Shown piece after piece: positions 49,851 through 58,641 of a stretch of 64,000 nucleotides of DNA. The notes beneath the pieces are model-generated. The model worked only from the letters and a program-made list of their open reading frames with translations, was not told the DNA's origin and did not search any database. The translations under genes and the position numbers were made by a program. The first letter of the stretch is position 1. Each line of letters starts with the position of its first letter. Source of the stretch: Sphingomonas sp. (GTDB lineage Bacteria > Pseudomonadota > Alphaproteobacteria > Sphingomonadales > Sphingomonadaceae); the NCBI RefSeq assembly GCF_017745215.1, contig NZ_JAGHZV010000007.1, forward strand, positions 1 to 64,000, in the 5' to 3' direction.

Positions 49851-51004
49851 GCGACGAGGTCTCGGTCGTCCAGGAGCCGGGACCCAATGAGCTCCGCGAT
49901 CCCGTGATGCGCGCCGAGCTGCGCCGCGCGTCGGTGTGGTTCGGGCTCGGCATCGGCGTCGCGCTGATCGTGCTGCTGATCCAGCCGCTGCTGATCATCT
50001 TCGCGGGCCTCGTCTTCGCGTCGATGCTCGACGGCGGCGCGCGGCTGCTCGGCCGGGCGCTGCCCTTCCTGCCGCGCGGCGTGCGGCTGCTGATGGTCGT
50101 GCTGCTGGTGATCGCCTTCATCGGCGGGACCTTCTACCTCACCGGCGTCCAGATCGCCGCGCAGTTCGAGCAGCTGCGCGCCACCCTCGAGGCGCAGGCC
50201 AACCAGCTGATCAACTATGCCTCGAGCCTCGGCCTGATGCCCGATCGCAGCGGGCTAGCGGGGCTGCTCCAGCAGGGGCTGGGCTCGATCGGGCGGCTGA
50301 CCTCGGCGGTCGGCTCGGTGGTCGGCACGGTCGCGAGCCTGATCATGGTGGTGGTGATCGGGCTGTTCGTCGCGATGGAGCCGCGGCTCTACGAACGGGG
50401 CCTGCAATGGATGGTGCCCCTGGGCGCGCGCGACGAGTTCGCGGTGACGCTCGGGCGGATGGCGCGGACGATGCGGATGCTGCTCGCCGGGCGGCTGCTC
50501 GGCATGCTCGTCGAGGGCATCCTGATCTGGTTCTTCCTCAGCATGGCCGGCGTGCCGATGGCGCTGGTGCTGGGGCTGATCACCGGTATCCTCGCCTTCA
50601 TCCCCAATATCGGCGCCTTCGTGAGCGGCGTGCTGATGGTCGCGGTGGGCTTCTCCGCGGGGCACGAGCAGGGGATCTGGGCGATCATCATCTATTTCGG
50701 CGTGCAGAATTTCGACGGCTATGTCGTCATCCCACTCGTCGCCAAGCGCACCGTCGACATGCCGCCGGCGCTTACCCTCTCCTCGCAGATCCTCGCGAGC
50801 ACCTTGTTCGGCGTGATCGGGCTCGCGCTCGCCGATCCGATGGTGGCGATGATCAAGGTCGCGCTCGAGCGCGAGTCCGAGCTCGCCGCCAAGGCCGGCG
50901 TGGGCAAGCGCCGCTGGCGCCGCCATCCCGACGACCCCGTCGCCGTGCCCGCCCCGCCGGACGCGGAGAGCGGCACCGGCCAGGCCCCGGACGCCCAGCC
51001 ATGA
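49847..51004 (+). CDS. AI-2E-family transporter
   Basis: A 385-residue protein with seven to eight helices, and the family pattern PLLIIFAGLVFASMLDGGA, LAGRLLGMLVEGILIWFFL, GILAFIPNIGAFVSGVL and QNFDGYVVIPLVAKRTVDMPP (outline). It overlaps lepB and maiA by 4 bases each. The family contains TqsA and uncharacterised exporters; the substrate is unknown. Confidence 0.9.
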   Translation: MSDEVSVVQEPGPNELRDPVMRAELRRASVWFGLGIGVALIVLLIQPLLIIFAGLVFASMLDGGARLLGRALPFLPRGVRLLMVVLLVIAFIGGTFYLTGVQIAAQFEQLRATLEAQANQLINYASSLGLMPDRSGLAGLLQQGLGSIGRLTSAVGSVVGTVASLIMVVVIGLFVAMEPRLYERGLQWMVPLGARDEFAVTLGRMARTMRMLLAGRLLGMLVEGILIWFFLSMAGVPMALVLGLITGILAFIPNIGAFVSGVLMVAVGFSAGHEQGIWAIIIYFGVQNFDGYVVIPLVAKRTVDMPPALTLSSQILASTLFGVIGLALADPMVAMIKVALERESELAAKAGVGKRRWRRHPDDPVAVPAPPDAESGTGQAPDAQP

Positions 51005-51621
51005 TCCTCCACGATTATTTCCGCTCCTCCGCCGGCTATCGGGTCAGGATCGCGCTCAACCTGAAGGGCGTGGCCTATGAGCGGCGCGAAGTGCTGCTGC
51101 TCGAGCGCCAGCAGAACGCGCCTGAGCATCTCGCGCGCAATCCGCAGGGGCTGGTGCCGGCGCTCGAAGTCGAGGGCAGGGTGCTCACCCAGAGCCTCGC
51201 GATCATCGACTGGCTCGACGCGCGCTTCCCCGAGCCGAAGCTGCTTGCCCTCGATACCGATGCGCGCGCCGCGACGCTGGCGCGCGCGCTGGTGATCGCC
51301 GCGGACGTGCATCCGGTGAACAACCTCCGCGTGATGCGCTGGCTCGCGCACGAGCTCGAGGTGCCGGAGGAGAAGCGGACCCTGTGGTCGCAGCACTGGA
51401 TCGGCGAGGGGCTCGGCGCGCTGGAGCGGCTTGCCGGCGAGGGGCCGTTCCTGGGGGGCGATGCGCCCGACCTGTCGGACGTGTGCCTGGTGCCGCAGCT
51501 GTTCAACGCCCGCCGCGTCGGAGCGCCGCTGGAGGGCTATCCCAAGCTGCTGCGGGCGGAAGCGGCTTGCGCGGAGCTTCCCGCCTTCCAGGCCGCGCAT
51601 CCCGATCGAGTAGCGCCGTGA
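51001..51621 (+). CDS. maiA: maleylacetoacetate isomerase (zeta-class GST)
   Basis: A 206-residue glutathione-dependent isomerase of tyrosine and aromatic breakdown. The N-terminal pattern is LHDYFRSSAGYRVRIALNLKG, given in outline: the SSxxxRVRIAL motif has Ala-Gly in place of the usual Cys-Ser. VPALEVEG and QSLAIIDWLD match the glutathione site. The C-terminal half is GST-like. It overlaps the permease and the TonB receptor gene, so all are translated in series. Confidence 0.88.
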   Translation: MILHDYFRSSAGYRVRIALNLKGVAYERREVLLLERQQNAPEHLARNPQGLVPALEVEGRVLTQSLAIIDWLDARFPEPKLLALDTDARAATLARALVIAADVHPVNNLRVMRWLAHELEVPEEKRTLWSQHWIGEGLGALERLAGEGPFLGGDAPDLSDVCLVPQLFNARRVGAPLEGYPKLLRAEAACAELPAFQAAHPDRVAP

Positions 51622-53687
51622 AGCGGCTCGCCGCCGCCGCCGCGCTGCTGATCGCCACTCCTGCCTTCGCCCAATCCGAACCGACTTCGCCCGAACCCGC
51701 CGGCTCCGACGAGATCGTCGTCACCGGCCGCGGGCTCTCCGCGCCGCCGGGGGATGCCGCTTATGCCGTCGCGACGCTCGGGGCCGATCGGCTCACCGAT
51801 GCCGAGAGCCTCGAGGATGCGCTCGCCGACGTCGCCGGGCTCGCCGCCTTCCGCCGCTCCGACTCGCGCTCGGCGCATCCGACCAGCCAGGGGATCACCT
51901 TGCGCGGCCTCGGCGGCAACGCGTCGAGTCGCGCGCTGCTGCTGCTCGACGGCGTGCCCCAGGCCGACCCGTTCGGCGGCTGGGTCGCCTTCCCGGCCTA
52001 TCTCCCCGAGCGGCTCGCCGAGGCGCGCGTCACCCGCGGCGGGGGCAGCGGCTATGCCGGGCCGGGCGCGCTCGCCGGCACGATCGAGCTGACCAGCGGC
52101 GGCCCTGACGACCTCGGCCGGCTCGGGCTCGGCGTCGACTATGGCAGCCGCGACAGCGTCGACGCCTTCGCCGTCGCCAGCGCCGAGGGCGGCCCCGGCT
52201 TCGCGACGCTCGCCGCCAGCTATGCCCGCGGCGGCGGCTTCGTGCCGATCATTGCCGAAGACCGCGGCCCCGTCGATCGCGCCGCGCCGTACGAGCAGGC
52301 GAGCCTCGCGCTGCGCGGGGTGATCGACCTGGGCGGCGCCGAGCTCCAGGCCAATGCCTCGGGCTTCCGCGACCGGCGCGACCGCGGGGTGGACTTCACG
52401 GCGATCAAGTCCGACGGCGCCGACGCGAGCTTGCGCCTCGTCGGGCGCGGCCGGTGGAGCTGGTCGGCGCTCGCCTATCTCCAGACGCGCGCCTTCGCGA
52501 GCGGCTTCGCCAGCGTCAACGATGCGCGCACCACCGTCACGCCCTCGCTCGACCAGTACAGCGTGCCCGCCACGGGGATCGGCGGGCGAGTCGAGCTCCA
52601 GCCGCCGGTCGGCGCGAACGCGACGCTGCGACTCGGCGCCGATGTCCGGCGCGTGTCGGGCGAGACGCAGGAGCTGTTCACTTATGTCGCCGGCCTGCCG
52701 ACTCGCCGGCGCGAGGCGGGCGGACGGAGCTTCACCGCCGGCAGTTTTGCCGACCTCAGTCTCGAATTGGGACGAATCACGCTCGATGCCGGTGGTCGGA
52801 TCGACCATTGGAGCCTCACCGCCGGCCGGCTGATCGAGCGGCCGCTGGCCGGCGGACCGGCGGTCACCGACCTCGCCTTCGCCGATCGGGGCGGCTGGGA
52901 AGGCAGCGGCCGGGTCGGCGCGGCAGTCAAGCTCGGCGGCGGCTTCGGGCTGCGCGCGGCGGGCTATCGCGGGTGGCGGCTGCCGACGCTCAACGAGCTG
53001 TACCGCCCGTTCCGCGCCGGCGCCGACGCGACCGCCGCCAACCCTGGGCTTTCGCCCGAACGACTGTGGGGCGCCGAGGCGGGACTCGACTTTGCCGCCG
53101 GCCATGCGCTGTCGCTTCGCGTCACCGGCTATTGGAACCGCCTCGGCGATGCGATCGCCAACGTCACCCTCGCCAAAGGGCCGGGGACCTTCCCAGGGGT
53201 GGGTTTCGTCTCGGCGGCGGGCTTCTACCGCCAGCGCCAGAACCTCGGCGCGATCGAGGTGCACGGGATCGAGACCGACGCGCGGCTGACCGAGGGCGAC
53301 TTCGCCGCGCAGCTCTCCTGGGCGCTCACCGATGCGCGCGTCCATGCGGCGGGTGTCGCGGCGCCGCTCGAGGGGCTGCAGCCGGCCCAGACCGCGCGGA
53401 TGAGCGGCTCGGCGAGCCTGGGCTGGCGGCATGGCGACTGGCGTGCCGCGGTCACCGGCCGCTACGTCGCCCCGCAATATGAGGACGACCTCAACAGCCG
53501 GCGGCTGGCTTCGGCAGTGACAGTGGAAGCGGTGGCGAGCGCGCCGCTCGGCCGCGACTTCGCCGTGGAGGCGCGCGGCGAGAACCTCTTCGACGCGCGA
53601 GTCGAGGCGGGCATCAGCGGACCCGGCACGATCGAGCGCGCGACGCCGCGCACGCTGTGGTTGGGGCTGCGCTACCGGCTGCGCTGA
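51618..53687 (+). CDS. TonB-dependent outer membrane receptor
   Basis: A 689-residue protein from GTG 51618 with signal peptide MKRLAAAAALLIATPAFAQ. The TonB box region DEIVVTGRG follows; the plug domain has SLEDALADVAGLAAFRR and GITLRGLGGNASSRALLLLDGVPQ in outline. The 22-strand barrel ends RTLWLGLRYRLR. The substrate is not evident. It is translationally linked to maiA, which is odd for a receptor and may reflect an aromatic or iron-related role. It converges with the glycosyltransferase gene and overlaps it by 16 bases. Confidence 0.93.
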   Translation: MKRLAAAAALLIATPAFAQSEPTSPEPAGSDEIVVTGRGLSAPPGDAAYAVATLGADRLTDAESLEDALADVAGLAAFRRSDSRSAHPTSQGITLRGLGGNASSRALLLLDGVPQADPFGGWVAFPAYLPERLAEARVTRGGGSGYAGPGALAGTIELTSGGPDDLGRLGLGVDYGSRDSVDAFAVASAEGGPGFATLAASYARGGGFVPIIAEDRGPVDRAAPYEQASLALRGVIDLGGAELQANASGFRDRRDRGVDFTAIKSDGADASLRLVGRGRWSWSALAYLQTRAFASGFASVNDARTTVTPSLDQYSVPATGIGGRVELQPPVGANATLRLGADVRRVSGETQELFTYVAGLPTRRREAGGRSFTAGSFADLSLELGRITLDAGGRIDHWSLTAGRLIERPLAGGPAVTDLAFADRGGWEGSGRVGAAVKLGGGFGLRAAGYRGWRLPTLNELYRPFRAGADATAANPGLSPERLWGAEAGLDFAAGHALSLRVTGYWNRLGDAIANVTLAKGPGTFPGVGFVSAAGFYRQRQNLGAIEVHGIETDARLTEGDFAAQLSWALTDARVHAAGVAAPLEGLQPAQTARMSGSASLGWRHGDWRAAVTGRYVAPQYEDDLNSRRLASAVTVEAVASAPLGRDFAVEARGENLFDARVEAGISGPGTIERATPRTLWLGLRYRLR

Positions 53688-54760
53688 ACCAGCGACTCGA
53701 ACAGCGCGAGATACGCCGCCGCGGGATCGTCCCCCGCCTCCACCGGCGCGGGCCGCACCGCTCCGGGCGCGAGCCACGCCTCGATCGCCGCGACCAGCGC
53801 GTCGCCGTCCTCGCGCGCCACCACCGTCCCCTGTGCAGGCGAGGCGATCAGCTCGCGCACCGCGCCGGCGTCGGTCGCCACCACCGGCGTGCCGACCGAC
53901 AGCGCCTCGCGCACCACGCCGGGCACGCCTTCGAAGTCCGAAGTCAGCACCACCAGCGCGGCCCCCGCGATCGCGGGCAGCGGGTCGGCGGCATAGCCGG
54001 GCAGCAGCACGCGCTCGCCGAGCCCGAGCGCCGCGACCTGCGCCTCGAGCGCGCCGCGCTGGCTGCCCTCGCCGAGGATCACCAGCCGCACGTCGCGATC
54101 GGCGAGCCGCGCCAGCGCCGCGATCGCGCGCTCCCAGCGCTTCTGCGGCTCGAGCCGCCCGACGCCGATCAGGTAGCGCGCTGCCGGCATACCCTCGACC
54201 GAAGCGCCGGCTCGCGCCCGCGGCGCCGGATTGGCGATGACGCGCACCCGCGCCGGATCGATCCGCATCTCGCGCACCGCTTCGGCCGCCATCCCCGGGG
54301 TCATCGCCACCACCGCGTCGAGGAAGCGCGGATGGAGCCTCAGCCAGCGCCGATAGCCCCAGGCCTCGAGCCCGCCCATGTCGGGCCGCACCAATGCGTT
54401 CGAGACCTTGGCGACGATCGGCGGGCACGCCTGGCCCAGCCGCAGCCGGCACCAGGCGGCGATGCCGGTATAATGGTTGCCCGGGCAGAAGATCGCGTCG
54501 GGGCCGATCTCGCGCACCAGCCCCGGCAGCCGCGCCCTGAGCACGCCATAGCCCGCGTCGCCGATCTCGCGCACCGCCACGCCCGGCGGCAGCTCGGCGG
54601 CGAGCGGTCCCTCGCAGCTGCCGATCACCAGCGTCATCCGGGATCCCGCCGCCTGCCAGTCCCCGGCCAGCCGCAGCAGCACGCGCTCGACGCCCCCGCC
54701 GCGCAGGGACTGGGCAAAGCCCAGCAGATGGGCCGCTGCGGGTTGTGTGCGCTGCAACAT
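53672..54760 (-). CDS. GT4-family glycosyltransferase
   Basis: A 362-residue enzyme: N-terminal Rossmann domain with SLRGGGVERVLLRLAGDW, C-terminal domain with LIGVGRLEPQKRWERAI and the donor-binding SDFEGVPGVVREALSVGTPVVATDAG in outline (E-G-V-P-G and E-A-L). It probably adds a sugar to a surface polysaccharide or lipid. It is divergent from the next membrane protein gene. ATG 54760 gives the usual N-terminus. Confidence 0.88.
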   Translation of the reverse strand: MLQRTQPAAAHLLGFAQSLRGGGVERVLLRLAGDWQAAGSRMTLVIGSCEGPLAAELPPGVAVREIGDAGYGVLRARLPGLVREIGPDAIFCPGNHYTGIAAWCRLRLGQACPPIVAKVSNALVRPDMGGLEAWGYRRWLRLHPRFLDAVVAMTPGMAAEAVREMRIDPARVRVIANPAPRARAGASVEGMPAARYLIGVGRLEPQKRWERAIAALARLADRDVRLVILGEGSQRGALEAQVAALGLGERVLLPGYAADPLPAIAGAALVVLTSDFEGVPGVVREALSVGTPVVATDAGAVRELIASPAQGTVVAREDGDALVAAIEAWLAPGAVRPAPVEAGDDPAAAYLALFESLVQRSR

Positions 54761-54838
54761 GGGGTCTTGCTTATTGCCACGCTTAAGCCCAAATCGCCGC
54801 CCGAATAAACCGCAATCCGGACCCAGAAGCCCAAGCAT

Positions 54839-54850
54839 CGAAACGTTTCG
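54839..54850. promoter_or_regulatory. perfect 12-bp palindrome CGAAACGTTTCG
   Basis: The palindrome lies in the 178-base gap between divergent genes (glycosyltransferase and the membrane protein at 54939). It is a possible operator for both. Confidence 0.4.
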
Positions 54851-54938
54851 CGTCCCCCGGCGTAGTGACACTCGGTGAAACGATCTGGAAACAAACGGAT
54901 GCGAATGCGTAGGTTGCGGGCCCGGAGTCAGACCTCGA

Positions 54939-55865
54939 GTGGATAGCAGTATAGCGCAGGCGCCGGTACCCGGTGCCGCTGATCTCGCGGGCCTCGAGCC
55001 GATCGAGCGGATTCGCAATCGCTGGCCGATGTTCCTTGGCGGTGCTCTGACGCTGCTGATGATCGTCGCGCTCGGGCACGAGCTGTTCAACGCGGGCCTC
55101 GCGGGGCTCAGCCGCACCATCCCGTCGAACCCGCTCTTCTACCTCGCCTTCGCGAGCTATTATCTCGCACCGCCGACCTTCGACTATCTGATCTTCCGGC
55201 GGCTCTGGGGCATCCCGCTCGCCGGCATGGCGGCGCTCCACAAGAAGCGCATCGCGAACGAAGTGCTGCTCGGCTATTCGGGCGAGGCCTATTTCTACGC
55301 CTGGGCGCGCCAGCGCACCCAGATGGTCGCGGCGCCGTTCGGCGCGGTGAAGGACGTGATGATCCAGTCGGCGATCGCCGGCAACACCTTCACGCTCGCG
55401 CTGATCCTGCTCGTCGCGCCCTTCGCCGCGACGATCCACCAGGAAGAGGTCAACCCCACCACCATCGCCATCTCGGCGGCGGTGATGATCGCGATGTGCG
55501 TGCCCTTCCTGCTCTTCTCGCGGCGCGTCTTCTCGCTGTCGAAGACTCAATTATGGTGGGTCTACGGCATGCACATGACCCGGCTCTCGGTCGTGACGCT
55601 GTCGGTCGCCTTCGCCTGGCATTTCGCCATTCCCGGCGTGTCGATGGGTACCTGGATCTTCCTCGCCGCGGTGCGCATGCTCACGTCGCGCCTGCCGTTC
55701 GTGCCCAACAAGGAACTGATGTTCGCCTCGATCGCGATCGTGCTGATCGGCTCGGGCGAAGCGGTGACCGAGCTGCTCGCGCTCGTCGCCGGGCTGACCC
55801 TGCTCGCGCACATCGTGCTGATCGCGGGCTTCAGCCTGCACGGCCTGTGGCGGCGGCTCGCGTGA
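54939..55865 (+). CDS. polytopic membrane protein of unknown function
   Basis: A 308-residue protein with seven to eight predicted helices, starting at GTG 54939. There is no family I can name with certainty. The layout, with helix pairs and conserved YYLAPPTFDYLIFRRLWG and TRLSVVTLSVAFAWHFAIPG, loosely resembles the flippase-like LPG_synthase_TM group. Its context is a glycosyltransferase on each side, so it may move or anchor a glycan precursor. Basis: topology and neighbours only. Confidence 0.6.
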   Translation: MDSSIAQAPVPGAADLAGLEPIERIRNRWPMFLGGALTLLMIVALGHELFNAGLAGLSRTIPSNPLFYLAFASYYLAPPTFDYLIFRRLWGIPLAGMAALHKKRIANEVLLGYSGEAYFYAWARQRTQMVAAPFGAVKDVMIQSAIAGNTFTLALILLVAPFAATIHQEEVNPTTIAISAAVMIAMCVPFLLFSRRVFSLSKTQLWWVYGMHMTRLSVVTLSVAFAWHFAIPGVSMGTWIFLAAVRMLTSRLPFVPNKELMFASIAIVLIGSGEAVTELLALVAGLTLLAHIVLIAGFSLHGLWRRLA

Positions 55866-55923
55866 TGCGGACGGTCCCGGCTCAAGCGCCGTCTGGCGCG
55901 CGGTAACGGCAAGGCGGCGCCCC

Positions 55924-57132
55924 ATGCGGATCGTCGACGTCAACGAATATTATTCCCCCACCGGCGGGGGCGTGCGCACCTATCTCGACCGCAAGATGGC
56001 GATCATGGCCGAGATGGGCCATGAGCTGGTCGTCGTCGCCGCGGGGCGCGAGGAAGGCGTCGAGGAACGGCCCGGCGGCGGCGTGATCCACTGGCTCAAG
56101 TCGCCCGTGCTGCCGCTCGACACCAATTATTGCGTGTTCATCGACAAGGCCCGCATCCGCGCCAAGCTCGACGAGCTCCGGCCCGACGTGGTCGAGACCA
56201 GCGCGCCCTGGGGAACCGCCTGGGCGGTCGCCGAATGGCCGGGCAACGCGCTCAAGGTCTATTTCGGCCACAACGACAATATCGGCGCCTATTTCGCGCG
56301 ATGGCTCGAGGATTTCGCCAGCGTCGACCAGGTCGAGCAGCTGTTCGGCTTCTACACGCGCTACATGGGCCGCTTCCTCCAATATTTCGACGCCTTCGTC
56401 ACCAACGGCCCCGAGCTGGCGATTCGCCACGAGCGGCGGGGGCTCAAGGTCCATGCGGCGATGCCGCTGGGGATCGAGACCGGCTATTTCTCGCCCAGGC
56501 TGCGCGACGAGCGTCTGCGCGAGACGCTGCTCGCCCAGCTCGGCCTGCCGAAGGACGGGCATCTGCTGCTCGGCCTCGGCCGCCACCATCCCGAGAAGCG
56601 CTGGCCGCTGGTGATCGACGCCGCCGAGGCCGCAGGCACCGACCTGCCCGTCGGCCTGCTGCTGATCGGCGACGGCATCCACCGCCGCCGCATCGAGAAG
56701 CGCGTCGCGGACAGCCCGCATGTCCGCATGTTCCGCCCCGTCTACGACCGGATCCAGCTCTCGCGGATCATGGCGAGCTGCGACGCGCTGATCCACGGTT
56801 CGGACGCCGAGCCGTTCGGGCTGGTCGGCTCCGAGGCGATCGCGTCGGGCCTGCCGCTGATCGTGCCCGATACCGGCGGGCTTTCGCACATCGCCGACCC
56901 GCTGTTCGCCGAGAAATACCGCGCGCGCGACCCGCGCTCGGCGGCGGACGCGATCCGCCGGATGTTCGCGCGCGAGCCCGCGATCCTGCGCGCCGCCGCG
57001 GTCCATGCCGCGAGCAAGGTCCGCACCGACCGCGACCATGCCGAGGCGCTGGTCGACTGCTACCAGGAAATGCTCGACGCGCGCGCCGGGCGTACCCGCC
57101 GCTACCGCGTCATTTCCTCCGGTAGACGCTGA
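55924..57132 (+). CDS. GT4-family glycosyltransferase
   Basis: A 402-residue enzyme: donor-independent N-terminal half (MRIVDVNEYYSPTGGGVRTY, then FGHNDNIGAYFARW) and C-terminal half with LLLGLGRHHPEKRWPLV, LLLIGDGIHRRRIEK and HGSDAEPFGLVGSEAIASG. The GT4 donor motif E-P-F-G-L-V-x-x-E is complete. The last 23 bases overlap the convergent GT39 gene. It presumably works with the GT39 and flanking genes on a cell-surface glycan. Confidence 0.9.
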   Translation: MRIVDVNEYYSPTGGGVRTYLDRKMAIMAEMGHELVVVAAGREEGVEERPGGGVIHWLKSPVLPLDTNYCVFIDKARIRAKLDELRPDVVETSAPWGTAWAVAEWPGNALKVYFGHNDNIGAYFARWLEDFASVDQVEQLFGFYTRYMGRFLQYFDAFVTNGPELAIRHERRGLKVHAAMPLGIETGYFSPRLRDERLRETLLAQLGLPKDGHLLLGLGRHHPEKRWPLVIDAAEAAGTDLPVGLLLIGDGIHRRRIEKRVADSPHVRMFRPVYDRIQLSRIMASCDALIHGSDAEPFGLVGSEAIASGLPLIVPDTGGLSHIADPLFAEKYRARDPRSAADAIRRMFAREPAILRAAAVHAASKVRTDRDHAEALVDCYQEMLDARAGRTRRYRVISSGRR

Positions 57133-58552
57133 GCCGGTCGTTCCCCATCGGCACCGTCGCCTGCAGGCGATAGGCAGCATCCATCCGCCGCATCACCAGC
57201 GCGCGCAGGTCCTGGCGCTCGCCGATATAGGGCTTGCGGATCACCACCACCGCGGGATCCAGCGCCAGGATCCGCTCGATCTCGGCTTGCTGGTCGACCC
57301 CGATCGCGCCTTGCTCGCGCTGGCGGCCGAGGTGGCTCGGGAAGACGTAGCGCGACAGCCGGCAGCGCTCGCTCGCCGCATAGAGCATGCTGGTGCCCGA
57401 ATAGACGTAGAGACAGCCCGGCCCCTTGCCGACCGTCGCCGCCGCCGCCGTGAATTGCGCGGCGTCGCCGCGGATCTGCCGCTTGACCAGCAGCGTGCCG
57501 ATGCCGCCCACCAGGCCCCAGGCGAGCAGCAGCGTCGCCGCCCGGCGGCGGTGGTGGTGCTGGCTCAGAAAGCCTGCGGCGCAGCAGGCGAGCGGCGCGA
57601 TCACCGGCAGCGCATAATGTTCGAACCAGCTGCCGAACGCGAGCAGCCCGGCGAGCGCGGCGCCGGCCCAGGCGAAGAGCCAGCTCTGCACCGCGCGCTC
57701 GCGCCCCTGCCCGCGCTGCCGCCACGCCATCGCGGCGAGCGCGAACAGCGGCGAGGCGATCAGCACGATCTTCGCGAGGTTGCCGAGCTGTTCGAGCAAC
57801 GGATCGGGCCGACGCTCGCCGATCGAAGTGAAGTTGGCATAGACCCAGTCGGCGCCATGCCCGATCGCGGCGTAATAGCCCCAGGCGGCGAGCGTCGGCA
57901 GCGCGGCGGCGGCGGCTAGGGCGGTGGCGCGCACCAGGATCGCGGGCACGCCGCGCCCCAGCTTGAACTCGCGCCACATCCACCAAAGGCCGAAGAACAG
58001 CCCCTCGAACACCACCGAATATTTGATCTGCAGGCTCAGGCCCACCAGCGCGAGCGCGCTCAAGCCCAGGCGGAAGCGCCGAGCGGGGTTGGCGCGGTCG
58101 CCGGGCCGCGGCGCGAGCATCGCCGCGGCGGCGGTCATCAGCAAATTGTAGAAGACCGGCGCCTGGCCGCCCTGGCCATCGAGGAAGTTGAGCCACAGGA
58201 TGTAGGCGATCGCGGCGGGAAGCGCGCCCCGGCTCCAGCCGGCGCGCTCGCACAGCCGGACGACCAGCAGCGCGGTGCCGACGACCGCGGCCAGCGCTAT
58301 CGCCTGATAGCCCCAGATGCCGAGCGGCATGCCGAGCGCGGCGGCGGGGGTGTAGAGCAGGAACAGCCCGATCGGCTTGCGGTCCCACACGTCGACGTAG
58401 GGCAGCGCGCCCTCGAGCATCGATCGCGCGGTCACGAAATAGAATTCCTCGTCGACGTGCACGACGGGGTTGCCGAAGGTCACTGAGCGCGCGACGATCG
58501 CGACGAGGAGCAGGATCAGCCAGGCGGGGAGGCGGGCGACACGGTCGAGCAT
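57110..58552 (-). CDS. GT39-like membrane glycosyltransferase
   Basis: A 480-residue polytopic protein with about ten helices. The N-terminal periplasmic loop has VHVDEEFYFVTARSML, where Asp-Glu is the GT39 catalytic motif, and WDRKPIGLFLLY follows. Such enzymes (ArnT and mannosyltransferase relatives) use polyprenyl-linked sugars to decorate lipid A or proteins outside the membrane. No operon partner is adjacent on its strand. Confidence 0.88.
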   Translation of the reverse strand: MLDRVARLPAWLILLLVAIVARSVTFGNPVVHVDEEFYFVTARSMLEGALPYVDVWDRKPIGLFLLYTPAAALGMPLGIWGYQAIALAAVVGTALLVVRLCERAGWSRGALPAAIAYILWLNFLDGQGGQAPVFYNLLMTAAAAMLAPRPGDRANPARRFRLGLSALALVGLSLQIKYSVVFEGLFFGLWWMWREFKLGRGVPAILVRATALAAAAALPTLAAWGYYAAIGHGADWVYANFTSIGERRPDPLLEQLGNLAKIVLIASPLFALAAMAWRQRGQGRERAVQSWLFAWAGAALAGLLAFGSWFEHYALPVIAPLACCAAGFLSQHHHRRRAATLLLAWGLVGGIGTLLVKRQIRGDAAQFTAAAATVGKGPGCLYVYSGTSMLYAASERCRLSRYVFPSHLGRQREQGAIGVDQQAEIERILALDPAVVVIRKPYIGERQDLRALVMRRMDAAYRLQATVPMGNDRLSVYRRK

Positions 58553-58641
58553 CGCGGCGGCTTAGCGGCCTCGGCTCAGGCTGTCACGAACGCGCCATAT
58601 GGCGAGCGCAGGGCTGTGGTGTTCCGTGGGAGGGCCGTGCC

